NCBI GenBank assembly: GCA_027023165.1
Contig: JALVWX010000001.1
Coordinates: 1-5,334 of the forward strand
Source: Thermococcus sp.
GTDB lineage: Archaea; Methanobacteriota_B; Thermococci; Thermococcales; Thermococcaceae
Direction: 5' to 3'
DNA: 5,334 bases
Part shown: piece by piece, positions 1-5,334 of the stretch
Position numbering within the stretch: position 1 is the first letter of the stretch
Layout of the letters: each line of letters begins with the position of its first letter
The notes under the pieces: generated by a model
The model's database searches: none
What the model was told of the DNA's origin: nothing
What the model saw: only the letters and a program-made list of their open reading frames with translations
Translations under genes and position numbers: made by a program

Positions 1-596
1 TCAGAGAGCTAATCATCGAAGTCGGCCTAAAGAGGAGTGACACAACCATCAGTTGGGACAACCTTGCCGCGATAAACAGGAGGATAGTTGAACCTATAGC
101 AAACCGCTACTTCTTTGTTGCAGACCCTATTCCAATGCACATAGAGGGTTATGACAGGGAATTTATAGCTGAGATACCCCTCCATCCGGATTATCCGGAG
201 AGGGGAGTTAGAAGGCTCAAGTTCGAGCCGGGTAAGCCCCTCTATGTCTCCAGGGACGACATGGAGCTGTTCAGACCAGGCAACTTCGTCCGCTTGAAGG
301 ACCTCTTCAACGTTGAAATCATCGAGGTTAACGAGGAGGGCATAATGGCCAGGTTCCACGGCGTTGAGTACGAAATAGCTAGGGAGAACCGCTGGAGGAT
401 GGTTCACTGGGTCACCGAGGGCAAGCCCTGTGAGGTCTGGGTTCCCGAGGGTGAGGAGCTGATAATAAGGCACGGCCTCCTTGAGAGCGATGCCGACGTT
501 AAGGTCGATGACGTTGTTCAGTTCGAGCGCTTTGGTTTCGTGAGAATAGACGAGGTAAAAGATGGAAAGGTCAGGGCGATTTTCGCCCACCGCTGA
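1..596 (+). CDS. gltX: Glutamyl-tRNA synthetase, archaeal type, C-terminal part (5' end outside window)
   Basis: Attaches glutamate to tRNA(Glu) in the cytoplasm. In archaea this enzyme generally also charges tRNA(Gln) with glutamate, which GatDE then amidates. The reading frame is open from base 3 and gives 197 residues ending in TGA at 594-596. The first visible residues (RELIIEVGLKRSDTTISW, then NLAAINRRIVEP and IANRYFFV) match the segment of archaeal class I GluRS that follows the KMSKS-like loop, just before the anticodon-binding part. The rest is rich in beta strands, as expected for the GlnRS-like beta-barrel anticodon-binding domains of archaeal/eukaryotic GluRS; bacterial GluRS has a helical domain there instead. 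The catalytic HIGH and KMSKS motifs and the start codon lie left of the window. The ATG at 135 is internal, not a start. The gene converges with the transporter gene across a 73-base gap. Identity is strong; whether it is discriminating cannot be judged here. Confidence 0.93.
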   Translation, partial: RELIIEVGLKRSDTTISWDNLAAINRRIVEPIANRYFFVADPIPMHIEGYDREFIAEIPLHPDYPERGVRRLKFEPGKPLYVSRDDMELFRPGNFVRLKDLFNVEIIEVNEEGIMARFHGVEYEIARENRWRMVHWVTEGKPCEVWVPEGEELIIRHGLLESDADVKVDDVVQFERFGFVRIDEVKDGKVRAIFAHR

Positions 597-634
597 TTTC
601 CCTTTCTATTTCTACGTTTCTCGTGGGAATTTTC
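597..634 (+). terminator. Probable T-rich terminator of gltX
   Basis: Directly after the gltX stop the + strand becomes pyrimidine-rich: TTTCCCTTTCTATTT, then TTTC and AATTTTC. Archaeal termination depends largely on U-rich RNA ends rather than long hairpins, so this fits. The segment 600-611 (CCCTTTCTATTT) is also one arm of a perfect inverted repeat whose other arm serves the convergent gene. The exact 3' end is inferred. Confidence 0.55.
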
Positions 635-666
635 TGACCGAATGACAGGGAACAAAATAGAAAGGG
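600..666. repeat. 12-bp inverted repeat in the convergent gap (arms 600-611 and 655-666)
   Basis: CCCTTTCTATTT at 600-611 is exactly the reverse complement of AAATAGAAAGGG at 655-666, with 43 bases between. Each arm begins within about 3 bases of the stop codon of the gene it faces. The layout suggests one 3'-end signal used once per strand. A hairpin with this long loop is possible but need not be how it works. Confidence 0.7.
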
Positions 667-669
667 GCT
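635..669 (-). terminator. Probable T-rich terminator of the NSS-like transporter gene
   Basis: Read on the - strand, the TGA of the transporter is followed after two bases by CCCCTTTCTATTTTG (654-667), a C-run followed by T-rich sequence. It matches the sequences after gltX and pck. The role as a transcript 3' end is inferred from position and U-richness. Confidence 0.5.
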
Positions 670-1959
670 TCATGCCGTCTCCTGCGGCACGAGTCTGTCC
701 CCGAAGAGGCCGAACAGTATTATGAAGAGGGCCAGTATTCCGGAGGCTACGTAGACGCCCCCTGTGCTGAATGTATTGTAGAGGGCGTAAAGTCCTCCGA
801 TCAGGAACAGGGCTACCGAGACTCCCACCACCGCGAGCACCGGTGCTGACCGTCCCTTCTTTGAGGAGATCACGGGGTAGAGTTCGAATATCGCCGTGAA
901 GAATATCGAGGCCGTCACTGCCTTGACCATCGCCTCCGCTATGTTTGGCGGCGAGTCAAAGATCCCCACGAGGGCGGCGATTCCAATGAGGTAAGTTGCG
1001 GCCTTATCCCTACCCATGCCTAGGATGGACTCGATGATCTGAAGGCCAACCTCTGACATTGGAAGAAGACTGGTTATCCCTGCGAAGAACGCGGAGAGTG
1101 CTATGAGGGCCAAGAGCAGGGGGTAGTTTGACAGTATGTGGGGTAGGTCGCCGAGGAGCTGTATTGCACCTTCCTCGCCTCCGTAGACGTATTCCAGAAG
1201 CCTGTCGGGTGTGGTCGGGGCTATGGAGTATACCACAATTACCGTTGACATTATGCCGATAAGGAGCTGGACGAGTATGCCCGCCCCCACGATTACCTTG
1301 GCGTTGAAGCGCTCGTTGAGGAAGCTCCCGAGCATTAGGTAGAACGCGAAGCCCAGTCCAATTCCGTAGACGGCTTTCTCGCTCGCGGCCTTGATCATGG
1401 CGAGGGTTATGGGGTGGGAGGCCACGAGCATGTGCTTCGCCATTCCCAGGAACGCCGCGTTCTCGGGTATCTGAACCTTGAAGGCCAGCGTGGTCACCAC
1501 GACCGCCAGGAAGAAGAATATTGAGCCACCTGCCATTATCGTGAAGGTCTTCTCCTTGGCCCTCGTGAGGACCCAGAACACTATGCCGAGCATGATCAGC
1601 TTTGCAATGAGCCTTGCGACTGTTCCAGTCCCTAGGACAGGTGAGAGGAGTGAAAGCATGGTGTTGGCCGCGTAGTACGACAGGAAAATAACGATCACCG
1701 TGAATATCGACAGTATCATTGCCGGTCTCTTCGACACCTTGTTGTAGAGTTCGACGAAGTAGTAGCCGGACTTTGTGACGGTTTCCGTCTCCATGATGGC
1801 CAGGTACGTAAGCACCGTCAGGAAAATCAGGTACAGAGCCAGTCCGGTGCTGCCGTACTGGAGCCAGAACTGCGGGAACAGGCCGATGCTCCCTATTCCC
1901 GTCGCGAATCCCGCCACCAGGAAAATCATGTATATCGTCCATTTTTTAATTCCATCCAT
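670..1959 (-). CDS. Divergent LeuT-fold transporter, neurotransmitter:sodium symporter-like (NSS/SNF)
   Basis: A 429-residue membrane protein with about 12 hydrophobic helices (roughly 9-32, 38-58, 78-108, 117-133, 139-161, 187-213, 220-246, 279-311, 319-335, 340-362, 372-394, 401-419), probably importing a small solute, such as an amino acid, with Na+. Helix 1 has GFATGIGSIGLFPQF, which lines up with the broken first helix of NSS proteins (GNAVGLGNFLRFP in LeuT). Helix 3 has a YY pair (95-96). Helix 6 has a broken GLGFAFY segment (201-207). Helix 8 has FFAGITS (291-297), matching the LeuT AGLTS sodium-2 stretch. Odd points: the gate Arg of helix 1 is Leu27 and the sodium-1 Asn is Ser24. At 429 residues it is short for the family (about 450-520 in prokaryotes). 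The ATG at 1957-1959 has a G-rich ribosome site (GGGGGGATGG) just upstream. A YkvI-like or other APC-superfamily membership is the main alternative. The fold is fairly sure; the substrate is unknown. Confidence 0.75.
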   Translation of the reverse strand: MDGIKKWTIYMIFLVAGFATGIGSIGLFPQFWLQYGSTGLALYLIFLTVLTYLAIMETETVTKSGYYFVELYNKVSKRPAMILSIFTVIVIFLSYYAANTMLSLLSPVLGTGTVARLIAKLIMLGIVFWVLTRAKEKTFTIMAGGSIFFFLAVVVTTLAFKVQIPENAAFLGMAKHMLVASHPITLAMIKAASEKAVYGIGLGFAFYLMLGSFLNERFNAKVIVGAGILVQLLIGIMSTVIVVYSIAPTTPDRLLEYVYGGEEGAIQLLGDLPHILSNYPLLLALIALSAFFAGITSLLPMSEVGLQIIESILGMGRDKAATYLIGIAALVGIFDSPPNIAEAMVKAVTASIFFTAIFELYPVISSKKGRSAPVLAVVGVSVALFLIGGLYALYNTFSTGGVYVASGILALFIILFGLFGDRLVPQETA

Positions 1960-2004
1960 GATTCCATCCCCCCATTGATGGACTGAGTTGGTCGGAGAGG
2001 AGGG

Positions 2005-2016
2005 TTAAAAATTTAT
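2005..2016 (-). promoter_or_regulatory. Possible TATA box of the transporter gene
   Basis: On the - strand this reads ATAAATTTTTAA, the most AT-rich block upstream of the start codon at 1959. Its centre is about 50 bases upstream. A start site about 25 bases downstream of the box would leave a leader of roughly 25 bases. It lies among T-tracts that probably belong to the malP 3' end, so the assignment is tentative. Confidence 0.4.
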
Positions 2017-2017
2017 C

Positions 2018-2061
2018 TCCTGAAAACGGTGAAAAGGTAAAACTTAAGGTTAGATAAAAAT
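2018..2061 (-). terminator. T-rich 3' end of malP
   Basis: After the malP TGA the - strand carries a series of T-tracts within about 45 bases: ATTTTTAT, GTTTTACC, CTTTTCACC and GTTTTCAGG. Repeated short U-tracts are typical archaeal termination sequence. Unlike the other three gene ends here, this one lacks the CCC(C)-TTCTATTT motif. Confidence 0.5.
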
Positions 2062-4560
2062 TCAATCGATGCCCCACCATTTGACAAAGCCGAGGAGGAA
2101 CCTGTGGGGCAATTTCTCATGGTGGGGGTAAACCCTGATGGCGTGATGCCAGCACGGGTCGCCGAGGTGTTTGAGTGCGTTGCCCTCATAGGTGTAGAGC
2201 CACCTTCCATCGCCCAGTTCCTCGGGGTGCCTCATCTCTATGATGTGGGGCCTCTCGACGTTGTAGCCCTCCGCTCTAACCCCGTAGTAGAGTTCCACTT
2301 TCATGTCCTCCGGGTTCAGGCCGTCGAGGTAAACGAGGGCCTCGACTCTCCTTCCGCCCTCACTGACCCTAACGTCCTCGAACTTAACCGCGCCCCATGA
2401 GGAGGTTACCCTGTCCTTCCATGCCGCTATCTCTTTGGCCCCGCGGTAGTTCTCCCTCGTGAGCCATATGTGGTTGCTCATGGCCTTGGAGTAGAAGCGA
2501 TCCATGTACTCCTTTACCATTCTGTGGGTGCTGAAGCGTGGAGCTATGCTCTTTATGCTCTCCTTCATCATGTATACCCAGCGCTCGCGGTTGTCGTAGT
2601 AGGTCGGGATTATTTCCCTCTTGAGGAGATTGTAAAGGGCCTGGGCGTCCTTCACGTCGTCGGCCTCGCTCTCAGGCTCGGTGCTCTCCTCGCCGATAAC
2701 CCAGCCGTTCTTGCCGTTGTAGCCTTCAACCCACCAGCCGTCGAAGATGCTCGCGTTTAAAACACCGTTGAGGCCTGCCTTCATTCCGCTTGTCCCACTC
2801 GCCTCCATTGGCCTGCGCGGGTTGTTGAGCCAGACGTCAACCCCAGCAACCATCAGCCTCGCGCTACCCATGTCGTAGTTCTCCAAAATGAATATCTTCC
2901 CCCTGAACTCCGGCATCTGACTGACATCGTAGACCCTCCTCAGGAACTCCTTTCCTGCCTCGTCGCGCGGGTGGGCCTTTCCGCCGAAGACTATGTAAAC
3001 CGGCCTCTCGGGGTCGTTGAGTATCTTTTTGAGCCTCCCTAAGTCGCTCAGGATTAGAGTGGCGCGCTTGTAGGTGGCGAAGCGCCTGGCGAAGCCTATT
3101 ATGAGGGCGTTCTCGTCGATGTTGGGCAGCGGGTCGTCGGTGCCAAGGCGCTGGTTCCTGAGGAGAACCTTCCTCCTGAGCAGTTCGAGGAACTGTCTCT
3201 TCGCCTCGAGGTGGGCCTCCCAGAGTTCCTCGTCCGGAATCCTCTCGACGGCGAACCAGATGCCCTCCAAGTTCGTGTGGTCGCGCCAAACCTTGCCGAT
3301 GTAGCGGTCGAAGAGCTTCCTCATCTCGTTGTGAACCCAGGTCATGGTATGGACGCCGTTGGTTATGCCCTCAATAGGGATCTCGTCGATGGGAACGTCA
3401 GGCCAGAGGTCCTTCCACATGCGCTTGCTTACCTCGGCGTGAAGCTGGCTCACGCCGTTGACGTAGCTCGATGTCCTTATGGCTAAGAGAGTCATGTTGA
3501 GCTGGTCGCCCTCGCGGCCGAGTTCGAGGAGTTCATCCCTTCCGGCCAGGAAGCCGGAGAGCCTCTTCCCGACCTCTTCAATTGGAAATCTGTCATGGCC
3601 CGCTGGGACGGGCGTGTGGGTAGTGAAGACCGTCGTCCCCCTGACGATGCTCAAGGCTTCCGTGAAGGTCAGCCCCTCATCCATGTACCAGGCCATTCTC
3701 TGGAGGTTGGCAAAAGCTGGATGTCCCTCGTTGAGGTGGACGACACCGGGCTCGATGCCGAGAGCCTTGAGCAGTCTCATTCCGCCGATTCCGAGGAGTA
3801 TCTCCTGCTTTATGCGCTTGTCCATCTCGGCGTTGTAGAGGTAGTCACAGACCGTCCTGTCCTCGGGACTGTTCTCGGGCACGTCGGTGTCGAGGAGGTA
3901 TATCCTCACCCTTCCGACATTAACCTCGAAGGCCCTTGCGTAGACGGTTCCCTCCCCGATTGGAACCTTGATGAGGAGCGGCTTCCCGTCCTTATCAAGG
4001 ACGGGCCTTATTGGCATCTCCTCGGGCCTGTACTCGGGGAATATCTCCCTCTGCCTGCCGTCTCTGTCGATTTCCTGCCTGAAGTAGCCGTGCTTGTAGA
4101 GAAGGCCAACCGCGATGAAAGGTAACCCGAGGTCGCTGGCGGTTTTAACGTGATCTCCGGCGAGAATGCCGAGGCCACCGGAGTAGATTGGCAAACTCCT
4201 GCTTATGCCGTACTCCATGCACAGGTAGACTATCGGCCTGTCCCACTTGGGGTAATTGGTCGAGAACCAGGTGGAATCGGGGTTCATGTAGGCCTCGAAC
4301 TGGTCCATCACAAGCTCGTAGAGGTTCATGAAGTCGTCGTCCCTGAGGAGTTCCTTGAAGCGGCCCTCGGGGGTGTCGAGGAGGAGCTTAACCGGGTTCT
4401 TGTGCTCCCTCCATAGCTCCGGGTCGATCCGCTCCCAGAGCTTGGTGGCGCGTCTGTTCCAGCTCCACCAGTAGTTGTAAGCCAGGTCCGCCAGTCCCTT
4501 GAGGGGATGGGGGAGCTTCTCCCTGATTGTATCACAGGTGCATGTGTCTAACTCGGCCAT
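2062..4560 (-). CDS. malP: Alpha-glucan (maltodextrin) phosphorylase, GT35 family with N-terminal DUF3417
   Basis: Cleaves the terminal alpha-1,4 link of maltodextrins or glycogen with phosphate, releasing glucose-1-phosphate in the cytoplasm; needs PLP. The 832-residue product starts with a DUF3417-like domain (about 15-100; YNYWWSWNRRA, IDPELW, NPVKLL). The GT35 core follows: YSGGLG (126-131), HLNEGH (275-280), catalytic-site TTHTP with His315, GITNGVH (398-404), phosphate-site RRFATYKR (492-499), GGKAHP (526-531), and EASGTSGMK (586-594) with Lys594 as the PLP lysine. A beta-rich tail (about 715-832, ending in VRVYPHH-like and FVKWW segments) is typical of this subfamily. It lacks the N-terminal regulatory region of animal phosphorylases. 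The ATG at 4558-4560 is chosen over the GTG at 4567-4569 because that GTG lies inside the Shine-Dalgarno sequence. A CxC pair sits near the N-terminus (TCTC). It probably has its own promoter with a TGM operator. glgP is an equally usable symbol. Confidence 0.95.
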   Translation of the reverse strand: MAELDTCTCDTIREKLPHPLKGLADLAYNYWWSWNRRATKLWERIDPELWREHKNPVKLLLDTPEGRFKELLRDDDFMNLYELVMDQFEAYMNPDSTWFSTNYPKWDRPIVYLCMEYGISRSLPIYSGGLGILAGDHVKTASDLGLPFIAVGLLYKHGYFRQEIDRDGRQREIFPEYRPEEMPIRPVLDKDGKPLLIKVPIGEGTVYARAFEVNVGRVRIYLLDTDVPENSPEDRTVCDYLYNAEMDKRIKQEILLGIGGMRLLKALGIEPGVVHLNEGHPAFANLQRMAWYMDEGLTFTEALSIVRGTTVFTTHTPVPAGHDRFPIEEVGKRLSGFLAGRDELLELGREGDQLNMTLLAIRTSSYVNGVSQLHAEVSKRMWKDLWPDVPIDEIPIEGITNGVHTMTWVHNEMRKLFDRYIGKVWRDHTNLEGIWFAVERIPDEELWEAHLEAKRQFLELLRRKVLLRNQRLGTDDPLPNIDENALIIGFARRFATYKRATLILSDLGRLKKILNDPERPVYIVFGGKAHPRDEAGKEFLRRVYDVSQMPEFRGKIFILENYDMGSARLMVAGVDVWLNNPRRPMEASGTSGMKAGLNGVLNASIFDGWWVEGYNGKNGWVIGEESTEPESEADDVKDAQALYNLLKREIIPTYYDNRERWVYMMKESIKSIAPRFSTHRMVKEYMDRFYSKAMSNHIWLTRENYRGAKEIAAWKDRVTSSWGAVKFEDVRVSEGGRRVEALVYLDGLNPEDMKVELYYGVRAEGYNVERPHIIEMRHPEELGDGRWLYTYEGNALKHLGDPCWHHAIRVYPHHEKLPHRFLLGFVKWWGID

Positions 4561-4564
4561 GGCA

Positions 4565-4571
4565 ACCACCT
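4565..4571 (-). promoter_or_regulatory. Shine-Dalgarno sequence of malP, deciding the start
   Basis: AGGTGGT on the - strand ends four bases before ATG 4560-4558, good spacing for pairing with the archaeal 16S end (complement of AGGAGGTGAT). The in-frame GTG at 4569-4567 is part of this sequence, so it is unlikely to be the initiator. This makes malP 832 rather than 835 residues. Confidence 0.7.
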
Positions 4572-4573
4572 TA

Positions 4574-4590
4574 TATCATCGTGGGTGATA
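4574..4590. promoter_or_regulatory. Thermococcales Glycolytic Motif (TGM) operator of malP, one mismatch
   Basis: The + strand reads TATCATCGTGGGTGATA. The published TGM is TATCAC-N5-GTGATA, so 11 of 12 defined bases match, with correct spacing and symmetry. TGM is bound by the TrmB-family sugar-sensing regulators Tgr (Thermococcus) and TrmBL1 (Pyrococcus). It lies downstream of the TATA-like box and about where transcription should start, the layout in which this regulator represses sugar-catabolic genes until maltodextrin is present. The motif is seen directly; binding is inferred. Confidence 0.8.
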
Positions 4591-4603
4591 CTTAATCTCC
4601 CTC

Positions 4604-4617
4604 GACTTTAAAAAGTC
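4604..4617 (-). promoter_or_regulatory. Probable TATA box of malP
   Basis: The - strand reads GACTTTTTAAAGTC, an AT-rich core in near-palindromic 6-bp arms. Its centre is about 50 bases upstream of the ATG, which predicts a transcription start near 4585, within the TGM. No clear purine-rich BRE is seen beside it, so the exact box is uncertain. Confidence 0.5.
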
Positions 4618-4635
4618 TGCCTCTCGTCAGATGCC

Positions 4636-4659
4636 GAAAGGGAAAATAGAAGGGGGTAC
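4636..4659 (-). terminator. Probable terminator of pck
   Basis: Three bases after the pck TGA the - strand reads CCCCCTTCTATTTTCCCTTT. It shares CCC(C)-TTCTATTTT with the sequences after gltX and the transporter gene. It separates pck from the malP promoter, so the two tandem genes are probably separate transcripts. Confidence 0.5.
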
Positions 4660-5334
4660 TCAGGTCCCCTCGAGGGCGAAGGGGCTGATGTAGTCGCCGT
4701 ACTTCTCCCTGGCCTCAAGCAATCTCTTCCGCTCCTCCTCGAGAACCTGGAACAGCTCCTCGGGAACGTCCTCGAGCTTTCCGTATATCTCCTCTATGCG
4801 GTCGATCTTGGCGAGCAGCTCGGGAACCCGTATCGTGAACTGCTTCTCGTAGGCGTCTCTGCTGTACTCCTTGTTCAGGACCTCCCTGAAAAGCCTCCTC
4901 AGGTCCTCGTACTTCGGTATGTAGCCGATGGGGGTCTCTATAGCATCGACATCGCCGTGCACGCGAAGCTCCATCCACTTGAGCCAGACACCCTTGTCGA
5001 GCTTGTGGTTGAGCCAGTTGCCGTTCTCGTCGCGGAGGAAGTAGTTGACGGCGAATATCTTCGGCGTTTTCCTGACGCGCTTCTCGAAGTCGAGGTAGTT
5101 CCTGATGTAATCTCCAAGGTGCACGCTCATGAAGTCGAGTATCGCCATCGGGTTGAAGGCCCTAACGCCCTCCTTGCCGAGCGTGGCAGCGGTCGTCTCG
5201 CTCTCAAGTGAGGCACCCATTGTTATGGCCCCGTGCTTCCAGTCGAAGGCCTCCCTCACCGGCGGCCAGGTGTCCTTGTCGCGGCCGCCGAATATCATAC
5301 CGCCGACCTTAACGCCGCAGGGGTTGTTGAGGGC
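4660..5334 (-). CDS. pck: Phosphoenolpyruvate carboxykinase, GTP-type family, C-terminal 224 residues (5' end outside window)
   Basis: Interconverts oxaloacetate and PEP with nucleotide and CO2 in the cytoplasm, linking C4 acids to gluconeogenesis or anaplerosis. The frame stays open to the right edge; the ATG at 5296-5298 is internal (ALNNPCGVKVGG precedes it). Motifs in order match the C-terminal part of GTP-type PEPCK: IFGGR (the Arg matching R436 of human PCK1), EAFDWKHG (human YEALSWQHG), SETTAAT, PKIFAVNYFLRD (human PKIFHVNWFRKD), LKWM, and TPIGYIPK. ATP-type PEPCK does not carry this series. A charged helical tail of about 80 residues follows. The usual guanine-pocket stretch is altered: human FLWPGFGEN aligns with WLNHKLDKG. 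The P-loop and active-site Cys lie outside the window. As I recall, Thermococcus kodakarensis has a characterised GTP-dependent enzyme of this family next to its glucan phosphorylase gene, which supports the call. Confidence 0.93.
   Translation of the reverse strand, partial: ALNNPCGVKVGGMIFGGRDKDTWPPVREAFDWKHGAITMGASLESETTAATLGKEGVRAFNPMAILDFMSVHLGDYIRNYLDFEKRVRKTPKIFAVNYFLRDENGNWLNHKLDKGVWLKWMELRVHGDVDAIETPIGYIPKYEDLRRLFREVLNKEYSRDAYEKQFTIRVPELLAKIDRIEEIYGKLEDVPEELFQVLEEERKRLLEAREKYGDYISPFALEGT

Noticed and set aside
27..590. 187-codon open frame on the - strand, antisense to gltX
   Set aside because: It lies almost wholly over the recognised GluRS coding frame, and its translation resembles no family. 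Long antisense frames are common in codon-biased GC-rich genes.
1010..1942. 310-codon - strand frame inside the transporter gene
   Set aside because: It overlaps a clear 12-helix membrane protein on the same strand in another frame. Its product is rich in Arg, Gly, His and Pro with no hydrophobic or domain pattern, so it is a shadow.
1960..2061. Possible small RNA or second operator between malP and the transporter
   Set aside because: No TATCAC/GTGATA pair, stable hairpin or conserved RNA motif was seen. T-tracts, a TATA-like box and a ribosome site account for the sequence.
3595..4125. 176-codon + strand frame opposite malP, plus several shorter frames over malP
   Set aside because: All are antisense to the strongly conserved phosphorylase frame, with no separate promoter, ribosome site or recognisable domain.
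4326..4535. 69-codon Ser/Thr/Arg-rich - strand frame near the malP 5' end
   Set aside because: Out-of-frame reading of malP; its low-complexity composition follows from codon bias in the true frame.
4957..5211. 84-codon + strand frame opposite pck
   Set aside because: Antisense to conserved PEPCK motifs and without start signals of its own.

Overview
The window looks like core chromosome of a Thermococcus-type hyperthermophilic archaeon. The evidence is an archaeal-type glutamyl-tRNA synthetase, a DUF3417-containing alpha-glucan phosphorylase next to a GTP-type PEP carboxykinase, short T-rich 3' ends, AT-rich promoter boxes, and a near-perfect copy of the Thermococcales Glycolytic Motif (TATCAC-N5-GTGATA). 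Base composition is moderately GC-rich by eye, which fits Thermococcus better than Pyrococcus. Genus is inferred; no search was run.

Layout, left to right: (1) 1-596, + strand, 3' end of gltX. (2) 597-669, a short convergent gap holding a perfect 12-bp inverted repeat of the C/T-rich sequence that follows each flanking stop codon, probably a back-to-back terminator. (3) 670-1959, - strand, a complete 12-helix transporter that resembles the neurotransmitter:sodium symporter (LeuT) fold but is divergent at key sites. (4) 1960-2061, its promoter region plus the T-rich 3' end of the gene before it. (5) 2062-4560, - strand, a complete maltodextrin/glucan phosphorylase (malP). (6) 4561-4659, the malP control region: a TATA-like box, a one-mismatch TGM operator, a Shine-Dalgarno sequence, and the pck terminator. 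(7) 4660-5334, - strand, the C-terminal part of PEP carboxykinase, running off the right edge. No intergenic stretch exceeds about 105 bases. I see no tRNA or rRNA gene, CRISPR array, insertion sequence or other mobile element.

How the genes fit together: malP releases glucose-1-phosphate from alpha-1,4-glucans and feeds sugar breakdown. The PEP carboxykinase links oxaloacetate and PEP, on the gluconeogenic/anaplerotic side. They lie in tandem on one strand but serve opposite carbon flows. The terminator and the separate TGM-bearing promoter between them suggest that malP is controlled on its own, probably by a TrmB-family repressor (Tgr/TrmBL1). The transporter is downstream of malP on the same strand, but T-tracts and its own promoter-like box suggest a separate transcript; its substrate cannot be read from the sequence.

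I did not find a convincing undescribed system. The points most worth a second look are the altered ion and gate sites of the transporter, the TGM variant at malP, and the recurring stop-proximal C/T motif.
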